Source: Manduca sexta (lineage: Eukaryota; Arthropoda; Insecta; Lepidoptera; Sphingidae). From it: a stretch of DNA of 64,000 nt. Where the stretch lies: contig NC_051138.1 in NCBI RefSeq assembly GCF_014839805.1, positions 4,462,983 through 4,526,982 on the forward strand, written 5' to 3'. The position numbers and the translations under genes were made by a program. Below, piece by piece: positions 10,489 to 21,862 of this stretch (within the stretch, counting starts at the first letter, position 1; the number at the start of each line of letters is the position of its first letter). The notes beneath the pieces were generated by a model, which had not been told where the DNA came from, ran no database searches, and worked only from the letters and a program-made list of their open reading frames with translations.

Positions 10489-12860
10489 GATAATCTAATC
10501 CGAGCGACAGGCTATTAGCTTTAAAACTTATAATCTAGAATATTCAGCCAAGTAAATTTTCAACCAAAACATCAGATGTTCGCGACGTATTTACCTATGC
10601 ACGTTTCGGTTCGATTATCACGTCGTGTTTGTGCTTAATTAAAGCACACGTTAGCTAGAAATGAACGTCGACTCAAGATCAAAGCGTGTAGTGCCAATAT
10701 TTGCTAACGGTCTATTGAAAGAAGTCATTGGCACCGAGGTCGATACAACATAGCTTGGTATATTAATTATTCTGTTATTATGTATTGGTTTAGTGTTTTA
10801 GACTTTATATTTGATACTATATAGCTTTTATTACAATGTGTATAAATTGTATTAATTTATAGTATCAAGAAGTATTTTGTTATTTTTAAATAGATTGTGT
10901 TGCCCAAGATTGGTATTTCTGTGATATGGCGGTAGGCTCTCTTAAGATCATTCGTTGGTAAAAGCTTATCGATATTGTAACATGCGAATACTTTTAAATG
11001 GTAATTAGACAACTATATCACTGTTTGATTATTCATTAGGTAAGTTAGTTTGTTTTCCAAATAAAATAAAAAAAATACATATTTGGGCGTATTGACTGTA
11101 TCCATGGCTGGCTTGGTTGGTTGGCTGACTAACTTAAGTATAGTATATGGATATATTTTAGATAATGTGTATTCAGTAATATAAAAAAAATAATTATTAT
11201 TCACCATTTTGGCTTTCGAATCCTTTAAAAAAGTGACTCTGAGAAACTTTAAAAACATAATTCCGAGACACATTGTAATTGTCAATTCAATTTAAAGTTT
11301 GACGTACGAGCGTATATATGATTATTTGTACGGATGTACTCCAAAACCCGTTCAAGAATGGGGAATGGCCAAGATAGACAACTTCATACAAGTTGACGCC
11401 ACCGACAAAATCACATCCCGTATTATGTTGACACAATGGGACAATACCATTGTTTCTCGAACTTTAATCGCTTACTTATAAATATGCTTCGAAATTCAAA
11501 ATTGGAATGCACCGGTTTCTGTTTTAGAAAATAAATTCGAAATATTTGTGTTCTTTTTTTATAATCTTTTTTTTAAATATTTGAACGTGCCAGTAAAAAT
11601 TATTTCTTTATTTAAAATCTGTCAATATTATACAGGTCGATGTTTTTATGTATTACAAACAATATTTTGAAATACTACTGCCAATTTTTAGAATTGATAC
11701 TCATTAATTTTTATTTTAAGCATTACAATCAAAATAACCAAACAATACCACAGCTTTCACAATTACTCCGTCAAAAATGAAACAATAGTAGAGATGTCAA
11801 GCGAAATCTTGCAATAAAGCGTCGAGACGATCCCATACAGCCGGCGGCCACAAGTTTCCAATAAGTAATTAAAATCCGGAGACGCGGAGATTACAGACTC
11901 CTATGTCTCAAAGGCGGAGTATTTGCTCCCTCACTATTGGAAGACTTCACAATAATATGATTTCCTAGTACCTATTTTTAGCTTTGGTATTTACATTATT
12001 TTTGGATCAATTTTCTAAAATATCGGCGTTTTGTTTTTGAATACACTGTCTGTAAAAGATTAGTAAAACTTTATATATTTTTTTAATTTTTCTGTTTTTG
12101 CAGTTGTTGCTAAAATGTATACGAAATCAAATAATCTAACAAAACAATAACCCTTAGTAAATAAGCATAAGTTTTTGCATCTAAAGAAATATAATTTATC
12201 CAGAGTTATGCTGATAAAATATATATTTTTTTAATTAAATACATAAAGCGTTAATTATCTTGTGTTAATTTCAATAAATGAATAACCAATAAATTATCCT
12301 GTCACCGTTAATGATTAAAATAAAAATGAATACCCAACTTTTCCTCAACAAAATACCTAGATATAAACATTGACAATAAACATTGACAATAATAACATAA
12401 ATAACCGCGGCCAACCAGAAAGGATTACGCGAGATAAAATCGTAAAACACACGAAATGTTATTAAAGGCTCTCCCCTATTTATCTGAGCCACTGTTACCA
12501 GCATTTTTATGAAGAACAGTGCAAATAGCCAAGTACAAACATTAATCTGCTTTGAACAACAGAGAAGATGTAAAGGGACTACGTAAAGTCAATATTTTCT
12601 TAGGGGACAGATCTTTGTGGCTCTTGCCGACAATTAGAGCGTGCTATGATTTTTAAAGTAAACTTAATTTACGCGATTTGTTATTCGGACTTTATTTTGG
12701 TTCTCATTAATTCCGTTGAGTATGTAATAATTATTTAGTTTATCATTGTTATTGAAGGAACTATTAATATCAGTGAAGAAGATGATAAGAAGCATGTAGT
12801 ACTGTAAAGAAGAAAAAAAAATAACAGTTCTCTCTGCATCTATATCTAAATATATCAAAA
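10489..12860. other. Long non-coding stretch, short tandem pair only
   Basis: A perfect 13-bp tandem pair 'taaacattgacaa' lies at 12364-12389. A 60-codon plus-strand frame at 11299-11481 has more even base use than its surroundings but no recognisable motif. I otherwise see only AT-rich sequence. Confidence 0.4.
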
Positions 12861-12996
12861 CGTACACTAAAAACTTACATTACTGCTAGGTCTTTCGTTT
12901 GTAAGTGACCGTTTGGATAGATACCTTCGCAATGTCTGTGTCTACGGCTAGGCAACAGTGTGCGTGCTCTATTGTATTCCGGTTCGTAACCAGCAA
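12861..12996 (+). repeat. Repeat G, duplicated 5' module
   Basis: Starting at 'cgtacactaa' this module matches the following one. The 106-bp block 12888-12993 aligns with 13036-13141 without gaps at high identity; both contain 'ccttcgcaat' and end 'gtaaccag'/'gtagccag'. The second copy has 12 extra bases between 'cgtacactaa' and the block. The module belongs to repeat G, so part of that repeat has been tandemly doubled. Confidence 0.75.
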
Positions 12997-13285
12997 CGTA
13001 CACTAAATAAAAGCTTAGTTCTACCAGTAAGTAGAAGGTCTCTCGTATGCAAATGTCCGTCTGGATAGGTACCTTCGCAATACCTATTTCTACCGCTAAG
13101 CAACAGTATGCGTGCACTATTATATTCCGATTTGTAGCCAGAATAATACCTGGATATTATGAAACTTAAACTTTGTCGGACGAGCGCAGTGGAGTGCGTG
13201 CAGTACTTTGTAATTCAATGTTCTGTATGACGTTGCTATTGTTTATAGGCGGTCTTATTGCTTACCATCATCGTCTCATCATTAA
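12997..13285 (+). repeat. Repeat G copy 1
   Basis: The order is the 'aggtctctcgtatgc...' block, 'ccagaataatacctggatat', then 'gacgagcgcagtggagtgcg', 'gtactttgtaattcaatgtt' and 'tttataggcggtcttattgc'. It corresponds to the reversed copy at 24675-24962. The family resembles a widespread lepidopteran LINE 3' region, which is from memory. No coding capacity is seen. Confidence 0.7.
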
Positions 13286-15040
13286 ACTGAAATAAAATAG
13301 AAATTTAATTGTATAACATCACAAACCTTAGACACAATGCGCTCTGGAGAAATATCAGGATCCAACATGTCAAATAGACTCGGGTCAAACACTTGCTATA
13401 CACTCCCTTCAATACATTTGTATGCATTAGAAAACAAAATAAACAGCGAAAGTAAGCCATCCCTTTCATCTACTAATTGAATTATGGAAGTCGTTAAACA
13501 ATCGATGCGTGTCCTCATTATTAAATTCTGTTTTAGTGTAAGCGCGGTTAACTATAATTTATCGTTACCGCTTGCCGGTTGATTTATTGGCCATACCTCA
13601 AGGGGGTAACGTCATGGTGAATTCGCGTTTTGTTAACCTCTCCTCCTTGGATTTTATTCACAGGGTGCTCCAATATTGTGGGATTTGAAATGTAATCTAC
13701 TTGTCAAATTTCATTTATTTCTGGTGTAATAGATATTATAATAAGATTCATTCAAGCAATAACAAAAAAAAGTGATCTATAAATGCGTAATTTAGATAGA
13801 TGTGTAAATAATGTTAATAGATAAAAACCCTTTTTGTTACAATAAATAACATATTAGAGATAAACTAAATTCTACGAACAAGGCAAATATTTTTTTATAG
13901 TAACCACCATTAATATTTCAGTACCTACTTGTTAAAAAAGTTAACACTAATATTTATGTAGCAGATAAAAATCTCAAATAACAGATTTAATACATGATTA
14001 CAAAAAAAAAACTTGCAGTGAACTCAGACCTCTCCAATGCAATTTTAAATCGTTAATCATTACTCTATGACTACAGATGCTCAGTACAAGGTAATTTTAT
14101 CTAAATCTTTAATATCTCAAAATGTTGAAAAACTTGCTGGCACTTTTTAATGACTTTTTTAAAAGTAATTAAGTTGATTTAAAGTAGCGATAAATTTTAT
14201 TTTTAATGCTCGTCAACTTTTAATCCGCTTACAGAAATATTTTAGTGTAATATCATTTTTACGTGTGAAATATGCCTCAGGCGATAAAATAATTCATGTT
14301 CTATTTTTAGAACACTCTGTATGTTAGTAATTTAGCGCTACCTCTGAAATCGAATAAGATTAGAGAGTTTGAATTTAAATTAATTTAGCGGATTATTAAT
14401 TTTGAATAATGGACTATTCTTTACCTTTTGAACTTCTGAGAGCAAGATAGAATTTTGTTAAATAAATTAAATGTACATAATAAATTTAGTTACATAACAT
14501 AATAATATTATTTAAATAATATGACTCATAAATACACGAAAGGAGAAAACATTCAATTCAAAATTAATTATACTAAAAGTTTTATTTGGGCAAACTTGGA
14601 ATGATTTTAAAAAGAAATAACAAAGCTCATGGGCTACTGTCCACGTCGAGGGTCAGATGAGAACTAACTTTATGTAAAGAAAGAAAAAAAGTAAGAAAAA
14701 ATTATTCGCGCAATACCTGTATACTAGGACGCACACCAACATTTATAACAAGGTTAAAAAAAAACATAGTGGTTCGTGCATCCCATGATACGGCCGAAAA
14801 GGTTCCAGTTCGGCCCTAAATGTAAAAACTTTTATTAATAACATTAACTCTTATCTTAGTAGTTATTGTTTATATTGTCTTCGTATTTTTGTTATGGTGA
14901 CGTAACGTAAGTAACTATAATATAATATTCAAAATCTACAATTTTTAAATCTACAAATAGAAAATGCAATGCAAGCATACACCGGTATGCTATTATTTTA
15001 CAGTAGTCTACCCTTCTTTTTCTTATTTTTTTATTTCAAA
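13286..15040. other. Non-coding, nothing recognised
   Basis: AT-rich sequence with several A8-A9 runs and no ORF or shared repeat detected, up to the target site of the LINE insertion. Confidence 0.4.
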
Positions 15041-15049
15041 GAATTACTA

Positions 15050-15065
15050 GACACAATAAGACTTG
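15050..15065. repeat. Target-site duplication, left copy
   Basis: GACACAATAAGACTTG is present here and again, without mismatch, at 16126-16141 directly after the poly(A) tail of the LINE. Confidence 0.95.
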
Positions 15066-15695
15066 CGTCTCAGACTGGAGGTCCCATCAGCGGGGCTCCG
15101 GACCGTCGCGGCAGTGCGACCTGTCTTTGCTGAGTGGCTGGACAGGCGCCACGGTGCGGCAACCTTCCGATTGACGCAGGTACTCACCGGGCATGGCTGC
15201 TTCGGTGAGTATCTGTGTCATATCGTAGGGGCTGAGGTGGCAGCCGTGTGTCACCACTGTGACAACTGCCCGCTGGACACGGCCCAACATACTCTGGAGT
15301 CTTGCCCAGCCTGGGATGAAGAGCGCAACGCTCTAAGGTCGGTCGTCGGAGATGACCTCTCGCTGCCGGCAGTGGTCGCTTCCATGGTCGGCAGCCAGAG
15401 GGCCTGGCGTGCGGTGGCCCACTTCTGCGAGATGGTCCTCTCGCAGAAGGAGAGTGCCGAGAGGGATCGGGAAAGGGAGGATCCCTCTTGCCGCCAGAGA
15501 AGACGTAGGAGGCGCCGGGTGGACGACTTGACCGGCGTCTCCCGCCCTGTGGACTGGGGGCGTTTGGAGAATTCCACCACGGTATCCCCTGCCTGTCGTA
15601 AAAAGGCGACTAATAGGGGCCATCGAAGTCGCCGGCCGGCAGCAGGGGCTGTCGGCCGCTGGTGTAGGTTGTGCACGCTTAGCACATTGTGGTGA
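15066..15695 (+). pseudogene. Reverse-transcriptase polyprotein, C-terminal fragment
   Basis: The frame is open from the truncation point to TGA at 15693-15695, about 209 codons. An apparent TTG start at 15063 lies in the target duplication and is not a real start. The conserved stretch F-R-L-T-Q-V-L-T-G-H-G-C-F-G-E-Y-L is followed by a zinc knuckle C-X2-C-X9-H-X4-C, which is C-H-H-C-D-N-C-P-L-D-T-A-Q-H-T-L-E-S-C at residues 63-81 counting from 15063, and then P-A-W. This is the post-RT C-terminal domain of R1/I-group LINE proteins. A run of eight arginines near residues 144-152 follows. No palm domain remains, so it cannot act alone. The frame shows no stop or frameshift, and codons are GC-rich unlike the flanks. 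Frames on the opposite strand here are shadows. Confidence 0.9.
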
Positions 15696-16101
15696 CCCCC
15701 GGGATGGACGGCAGTGTGTAGTTGGCCTCATGCTGCCGTAGACGCCGAGGGCGTCCTTCGGTGCGCGGTGGCTTCTGAGCCCCCCACCCATAGGAGACGG
15801 GCCGCAAGGCGGCACCGCGCAGGGGCGGCTGCGGTCGCAGACTAGACACTTCAACGTCAGAGGAAGCCCGCAGCCGTCCCTAATGCGCCGAAGAGGGCCA
15901 CCGCGGAGTTTTAGCTGGTAGGCCGTGCATAGGTTAAGTTGTATATAGGGTTAGGGACTCGGCCCGGCGGTCGCCCGAAGGTCGTCATCAAATCCGGGCG
16001 GCTCAACGCCGGGCCGTAAGGCACGGTTACCCCAGCATAACCGCTCAGTCACCCCCCACGAAGGCTGGGCGGTAGTAATAAGGGACTTTCTCCGCGAAAC
16101 C
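15696..16101 (+). other. LINE 3' untranslated region
   Basis: This GC-rich sequence lies between the ORF stop and the poly(A) run. It contains 'gttagggactcggcccggcg' and ends 'ctttctccgcgaaacc'. No further ORF on the element strand is credible. It probably carries the signal the element's reverse transcriptase recognises, which is inferred from LINE biology. Confidence 0.8.
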
Positions 16102-16125
16102 AAAAAAAAAAAAAAAAAAAAAAAA

Positions 16126-16141
16126 GACACAATAAGACTTG
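16126..16141. repeat. Target-site duplication, right copy
   Basis: A perfect repeat of 15050-15065 immediately 3' of the A24 tail. Confidence 0.95.
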
Positions 16142-16394
16142 ACATTTCATGCCTCAGGATGGCGAGCGCAGTGGAATACCAAACAATATTTTGCAATACA
16201 AGGTGTTGAATGGTGTTTCTGCTGTTTATGGGCTGTCGTATCGCTTACTATCAAGCAAACGGCAAGCTCGACTCGTCATTCAAAGCAATAAAAAAAAATG
16301 TTCAATGAAGAAACATTTCATCTTAGCGTATATTTTATTAACTTATTCTACATTGATGGCTGCAAGAAAAACTCAAAAACATTTATTACTTTAA

Positions 16395-16790
16395 AACACC
16401 ATAAAAGAAACATCCATTTGCGTATTTAAATGATAAGCACTTCGTTCGCTGGTTTATTCAAGATTACCGCGACTTTGGCAACTGAAGCTAATTGCAGTTG
16501 TTGGAGTTAGCACGGTTCCCGGGAAGATCTGCTAAATCCCCGAATGAGTGTTAAAAGATTTATATCAACGGATGAGAGCGATCCCGGGACGTAATCCCGG
16601 AGTCCGCGGCAGGAAATTAAGACGTTTACAGAACCTTTGCCGCGTTCCTATTTCTTATGTCTACAGAAATGATTTTGCAAGTGCAATATGAAAGCACGTT
16701 ACGGCACTCAAAAGCCGTGGCGGAGATTAAATTTCAATTAGATTACTCGGAGCGTATAATGAGTAAATTGCATTTGCGAAATAAATAGTT
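16395..16790. other. GC-raised unique island, candidate conserved non-coding element
   Basis: The sequence contains 'acggttcccgggaagatctg', 'gagcgatcccgggacgtaat' and 'cccggagtccgcggcaggaa', set in AT-rich surroundings. No frame stays open, no repeat is shared, and spliced coding use is not obvious. Conservation cannot be judged from one genome. Confidence 0.3.
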
Positions 16791-17523
16791 ATAATACGAA
16801 TTGGATGGAATATTGTCTCTCAGTAATTTTTCGTATTATGCAACAAAATTATGATTGATTTTTGAGATCCATTCATTTATTGATAGCCATGTTTTCGGTT
16901 TAGAAATATATGTGTTTTTATGCATGTCTGTGTGCCTGCCTTGGATGAATTATTCAGATCTAAATTTCTAGATCTAAGAGGTGATCAATACCGTTATTAT
17001 ATGACATAGAAAAGCCAGTCACCCGATTCCTCAATAATAATTTAATAGCCTATTAAAACTAGTTTTAAGTAATGGTGCGTTGCAGATTGCTTAAGAGGAC
17101 AATAAAGGCCCTGCAATCTAGTTGGCTACACGAAACGTAGCAAGGAATTTGTTACCTCACAGTCATTTTCTGTAGTAGAAAAGCCCTTACCAAATTAGTT
17201 AAGCAGTTAATGCCACAAATCTACTAATTATTAGAATAACAAGTAAATAAAAATAAAACCCACAAAATTAGCAGTAGGTTTTAATAAGTACCTAGTATAT
17301 AAAAACTTAATGAACAGTTTATTGTTATTTTTAATAGTCTCGTTAAGTGACGTGGAATAAAGCCTTTCCTGCTACAAAAGTCCCTAAAAGAGTGTAGCGC
17401 TGGATAGTGTATGTATATACGACACCAGTGCCATCTATTTAAAGAATCGGATAAAAATATTCCATAATTTCCCATGGAATCAAATTAACGGAATAAAAAG
17501 TATTCTATGTGTTAATTCAGGAC
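16791..17523. other. Non-coding, nothing recognised
   Basis: AT-rich, with an incidental 64-codon minus-strand frame at 17281-17475. Confidence 0.4.
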
Positions 17524-17640
17524 GTGGTTTATCCGTGTGCTAAATTTCATCCAAATCCGTTCAGCTGTTTCTGCGTTTACTTCTTACAAACATCCAAACA
17601 TTTTGACAAACTTATGCATTCATAATAAATTAGATTAGAT
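17524..17640 (+). repeat. Repeat D-like LINE tail (type 3)
   Basis: The segment 'ctaaatttcatccaaatccg', 'ttcagctgtttctgcgttta' and 'cttcttacaaacatcc' is a classic lepidopteran LINE 3'-tail motif, ending in an AT-rich stretch. The 5' half seen in other repeat D copies is missing. Confidence 0.65.
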
Positions 17641-17742
17641 AGTTAAATGATAGATATTTTAAACAACAATATTCAATACTAATTATATTATATAGACAGA
17701 CATAGAGGCAAAGGGTCGTTGAATGTTGCAAACAGTTTGTGA

Positions 17743-17756
17743 CCCCCCCCCCCCCC
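17743..17756. repeat. Poly(C)14 tract
   Basis: Fourteen C residues in a row, followed by 'tctcccg'. This is notable in AT-rich DNA and prone to length error. Confidence 0.95.
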
Positions 17757-18719
17757 TCTCCCGTTCGTTAGCGATAGAGTGAAACCGCTAAAAGCGAGAC
17801 ACTGATTCGATTTTACATCGAACGCTCACTTGAGCCACCAAATCTAACTGCGTTTACAATAATTACATTTGGCGTCAGAAATTTTCACGTGATACACTAA
17901 ACGTACATTAATGGCAATGTGATTTAAGTTCAAAATTGCTTTTAGATTAATATTAAAGTTGAATTGAAGGTTTATACGCCTGTAATAGTTTTGGTAAGTG
18001 ACGTGTTGAATAAATGTCTAAAATATTTTAGTAAACTGTAGCGTATTTCTGCGACTATCAATAAACTATTTTATGATATACAGACATTCCGTAAATAAAT
18101 GAAACCGCATATTCGTCTTTATATCTGCTAACATAGTGCCAAAAATCATCTAAGAAATGCTATTATTGTCAACTAGTTTTACTTTTCTGTTTTTTTTATA
18201 ATTTTGTAGTTTATTGCGAATATGGCTGTGCGTGAGGGTATTTCTGACTGTAAATGTAATGTCTTAGAGGAGTAGTGCCACAGGACGCGTATAATGTGAA
18301 TTTATTTATTTTTATTTTGTTCGAAACTAGTTTTTTACTTTACATTTACGGTTCTCTAATCTATTTTCAAGAATTTAATTATTTGGTTTCATTTACTAAT
18401 ATCATGTCAAATTGATCCTATATAGTGTATAGGACAGTGCTATATTGCAGTATAATTTTTTTTTTCATGAAATGAATGTGAATTCTTACAACAAACTTAA
18501 CGATTTTCATACAATTGCTTGAGATGGTTTTATGATTGGCTTCTATACATTCGATGGTACTCTATCGTGGCACAGCTCAGCTTGAAAGTAAAAATTAGCC
18601 AAAGAAATACAACTATTTAAAAACAAAGTCTGCGTTTCTCTAAGACTCACGATTAGTAAACAAAAAGCGAAGGCGAGAAACTAGAAAGTAATAAATATTA
18701 AAAGAATGATATTTTAAAA
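17757..18719. other. Non-coding, nothing recognised
   Basis: AT-rich sequence with T and A runs; no features seen. Confidence 0.4.
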
Positions 18720-18970
18720 AGGTTACACTCTCAAGAGACCTTCTCAAGTAGACGTCGGTGCTCAAGGCGTCTTTTCAGCGTCGCGTCTCGCGGCGGATGC
18801 ATTTTGTATGAGCTCGAGGGACGTTTTAGATTAACTTGCTTTAATTATAGTCTACGTAAACACGGTAAGACGACGCGTATGTAATCACGATTAGTAATTA
18901 GGAGGAGGGTGTAACAGCTTAAGTCGTAAACGGGTGCAGTGCGAGTGTGAGCAAGGAGCGGGTGATGTAT
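18720..18970. other. GC-raised unique island
   Basis: The block around 'cgtcttttcagcgtcgcgtc', 'tcgcggcggatgcat' and 'gtgagcaaggagcgggtgat' is locally GC-rich and not repeated in the window. No long frame is open. It is a candidate regulatory or exonic island only by composition. Confidence 0.25.
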
Positions 18971-20679
18971 TCTTATTACATAACGCAACTTTCATAGTTT
19001 TTTTATAGTTTTATTGGCATATCTTATTTTTGTAAATACCGGTTTTTATAAGTTTCGGTTGGTTATATTACCCCCAAAGCTTGTTTTATTAATGTAAACG
19101 TTATTTGTTCCAAATAAAATAAAAATAATAAAAGTAAACGTTCAAACAGTCACAATTGTACATGGAGATATACGCGCACTTATCAATGAGATGTTTAAAG
19201 CTAAATTTCATATTAATAATGAAACAAGATTTATCCAAACTTATGCTTTAATACATCTCAGATTGTCTTAAAAAATTTGAACTACAAAATAAGAATTTCG
19301 ACTTTAGCTCTCAAGGTTTTCAGACCATTTTACAATCATATTTTATCAACTCTACCTCATCCGCTAACACTCGGCAGCACTGACAGTACTCACGTTGTAA
19401 AATCATGGCGCGTAAGTCAGAAACATGTGTTATAAGAAACTTTGTTAATATTTAATGAATTTCCTCTATGAGCTGTTGATTTGTAGGTGCTTTGCGTTTA
19501 ATTTTCCACTGAAGCCGCTAATTCAATAATTTGACGAGCAACGCGTGTGGCAGACATTGCGGTGTGCGTCGAAGTGTTTGCCTTATATTTGAAGTAAAAT
19601 GTCTCTCATAATTGCGTACATTTTGGGAATAAACGTTTTAAGTTATTGATTATTCGTATTAATATTGTGTCACTTTAAATTGTCAAATTGGAAAAATTAA
19701 GTGCTGAATGAGAATGTAGGTATAAAATTTGAAAAATAATATAACCAATTAATTAATTATAATTAAAAGTACGTTCAGCAGTGGATGGAAAACTAATATC
19801 CGAATATCTTTAATTCGGATAGTCACAGAAAACAAATTAATTAATAAAATAAATACAAATTAATTAATACGCATTTTAAACACATCCGTCTGATGGCAAG
19901 GCAAAATTACCAGAACGGACAGTTGAGCATACCTTTTAAAAGAAATAAAATACATCGAAATAATTTCTCAACGTCCAAATAATTTGCCAGAGCAGATAAA
20001 ATAAAAACTTAAAACGTATACTATATTTCAGCAAAGTTGCATTTGAAAATAAATAAAAGGCGAACGCACTGACGTCTGTCATGCTGATAGGCGTTTGATG
20101 TATGTATGTGTCTCAGTTTGGCCTGAGACTGACGGCTGCGAATTAATGCAGCCAATACAGTGCAGTGCCCTTAAATATTGTTATTTTCTATTAAATTTCG
20201 AATGACGTGTCTAGAAAGTTCGTGAAAGGCTTTACTCGACCTTCTTTGTTGGAGAGTGTAAGCCGACGTATGCTAATTAGCTTGATTTTAGTAGCGTATT
20301 TTTTATGCATTGAAGGTAAAGTTTATATTAGAATTGATGTATGTAAAGAGTGATTTTATTACACGAGAGAGGTTAGTTTATATTGCGTATTACATACCTA
20401 GATCTGTATCGAAGTCATTAGGTTCAAAATATACCAATTATTTTCTCTACACGTAAAAGCAATATAATATTTTAAAATATTATATTCAACGAGCTTTAGT
20501 ATTCTTTTAAAATATTTCCAAACTGTATGCAACCTTATCGGATTTAATATATCTGCTACCTAAATAAAGATGAATCATACATTAACACATATATATGTCC
20601 GCTGACATCAAAACATCAAAGAGCAAACACAACAAAACCTAATATTGGCCATACATCACCATAACATGCAATAGTAAAT
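18971..20679. other. Non-coding, nothing recognised
   Basis: AT-rich. The interval 20085-20170 is slightly GC-raised with 'tctcagtttggcctgagact', a small hairpin-capable inverted repeat (tctcag...ctgaga). Confidence 0.4.
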
Positions 20680-20960
20680 GGTCTACACAGAGGGGTGAAT
20701 CGCAAAAAGGGCTAATACGCAGATTCGCGAGGGGATTTCAAGGTCAGCCTCTGCCTACCCTGTATATGACATAACGAACCCCAGCACAATGTATTTAAAT
20801 ACAATATAATATGATTATCAGGCTGTCCCCCTAACACAGACAAAATCAATAATGTCTGCAGGTTCGTATATGCAAAATAAAGCGATGCAGCGGCGCAATG
20901 CGGTACAACTTTGCCATATTACTCGTACGGTAAGCGGAACAAATTAAGAGATTTTAGAAA
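20680..20960. repeat. Possible SINE F remnants
   Basis: 'cagcctctgcctaccctgta' near 20743-20764 resembles the SINE F 3' end. The stretch 20880-20930 has a degenerate tRNA-like look on the minus strand. Divergence is too high to define boundaries. Confidence 0.25.
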
Positions 20961-21489
20961 GTTTGTTAGTAACTGTACGCTAAGATATCCGGGCTTTGCC
21001 TAAGAGACAGAGGATTCGGTATTCGTTGGCTCTTTTTTGACTTGACAAATCTTTATCGAATTGCTTATTCTCAATTGTTCAATTATTATATTAGTTATTT
21101 AAGAATAAATAAATAGACTCAAAGATATTGGCGTTCGGGATTTACAAGTAGGTGTATCCTAAGATAGGCTTGTTAGCTAGTATAAAAAAAAAACCAATAG
21201 CTAGCCAAGCCAAATTACATTCTCACACAGATTCCACATTAGATTGCTCCATATTAAAGCGGAGTGGACTACCGGTCTAAAACTTTTTTCAAAATTTTTA
21301 AAGAGTCCAATAGAACAACAAAGGTAGGCTTATTAAATATAATGCTATCCAATGGAATCACGTTCATTAGTTACAATTTGTATCTAGAAGTCATTTTTTT
21401 AACAATATATTGTGGTGTTTACGCGTTGAGATATATAAAATAAATAGGTAGTCCAAGGTAGCTTGATAGGTATCACTGTTTTGATGACA

Positions 21490-21862
21490 ACGAATTAGTC
21501 TACCAAATTTCGGTCACGGCGGCCAATTTCAACGGAGATCAGCCAGGTGCGCAGGAGATATTATAGTACACAAGTGTGTGCAATACACAGGTGCACTTTC
21601 TGTTCCTTTACTCTCATAGTCCGGTGAGACGGCAATCCAATATGACCGAAGAGAGATCAGGCGCAGAACAAACGGCTTTACGTGCTTTCCAAGGCACGGG
21701 GATATCACACCGCCAACTTCCTGATTCCGAGCGGCGACTAAGTATTTTTTATGATGGAAAAACTCAGTCATATTTTGGCCCGATCTGGGATTCGAACCCA
21801 GGTCTTATCCGCCATAACCGTACTCTCACCGCGAACGCATTACAACTACGCCATCGAGGCAG
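21490..21862 (-). repeat. SINE C copy 1 (tRNA-derived)
   Basis: On the minus strand it begins 'ctgcctcgatggcgtagttg' (A box) and has a perfect B box GGTTCGAATCC (complement of 21788-21798). A long body follows, including 'gagtgcacctgtgtattgc'-like sequence. Its tail end reads 'ggccgccgtgaccgaaattt'. The 109-codon plus-strand frame at 21576-21905 is read through the SINE in the wrong direction and is not a gene. Confidence 0.85.

Larger units (their letters stand above)
15066..16125 (+). mobile_element. 5'-truncated R1/I-group non-LTR retrotransposon
   Basis: This 1060-bp GC-rich island is bounded by a perfect 16-bp target-site duplication and ends in 24 consecutive A residues (16102-16125). 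It carries the 3' part of a reverse-transcriptase ORF and a GC-rich 3' UTR of about 400 bp. The endonuclease and reverse-transcriptase domains are missing, as expected from incomplete target-primed reverse transcription. The intact reading frame, pure poly(A) and unmutated duplication indicate a young insertion. The base composition contrasts sharply with the flanks. Group placement rests on the protein motif; exact family is not known. Confidence 0.93.
15041..16285 (+). repeat. Repeat G copy 2, split by a LINE
   Basis: Repeat G sequence 'ttactagacacaataag' before 15066 continues after the inserted element as 'cttgacatttcatgcctcag', 'gatggcgagcgcagtggaat' and 'tgtttatgggctgtcgtatc'. Only about 25 bp lie left of the insertion, so this copy is 5'-truncated. 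The uninterrupted counterpart at 24675-24962 confirms that the two parts were once contiguous. Confidence 0.8.

Noticed and set aside
15087..15854. Minus-strand frames of 67, 144 and 173 codons
   Set aside because: They lie antisense to the LINE C-terminal ORF and owe their length to its GC-rich codons; no domain is recognisable.
15951..16196. Minus-strand 81-codon frame with a phenylalanine run
   Set aside because: The run is the poly(A) tail of the LINE read backwards.
21788..21862. tRNA gene on the minus strand with perfect GGTTCGAATCC
   Set aside because: Continuous with the SINE C body, and the same arrangement occurs at 49628-50005.
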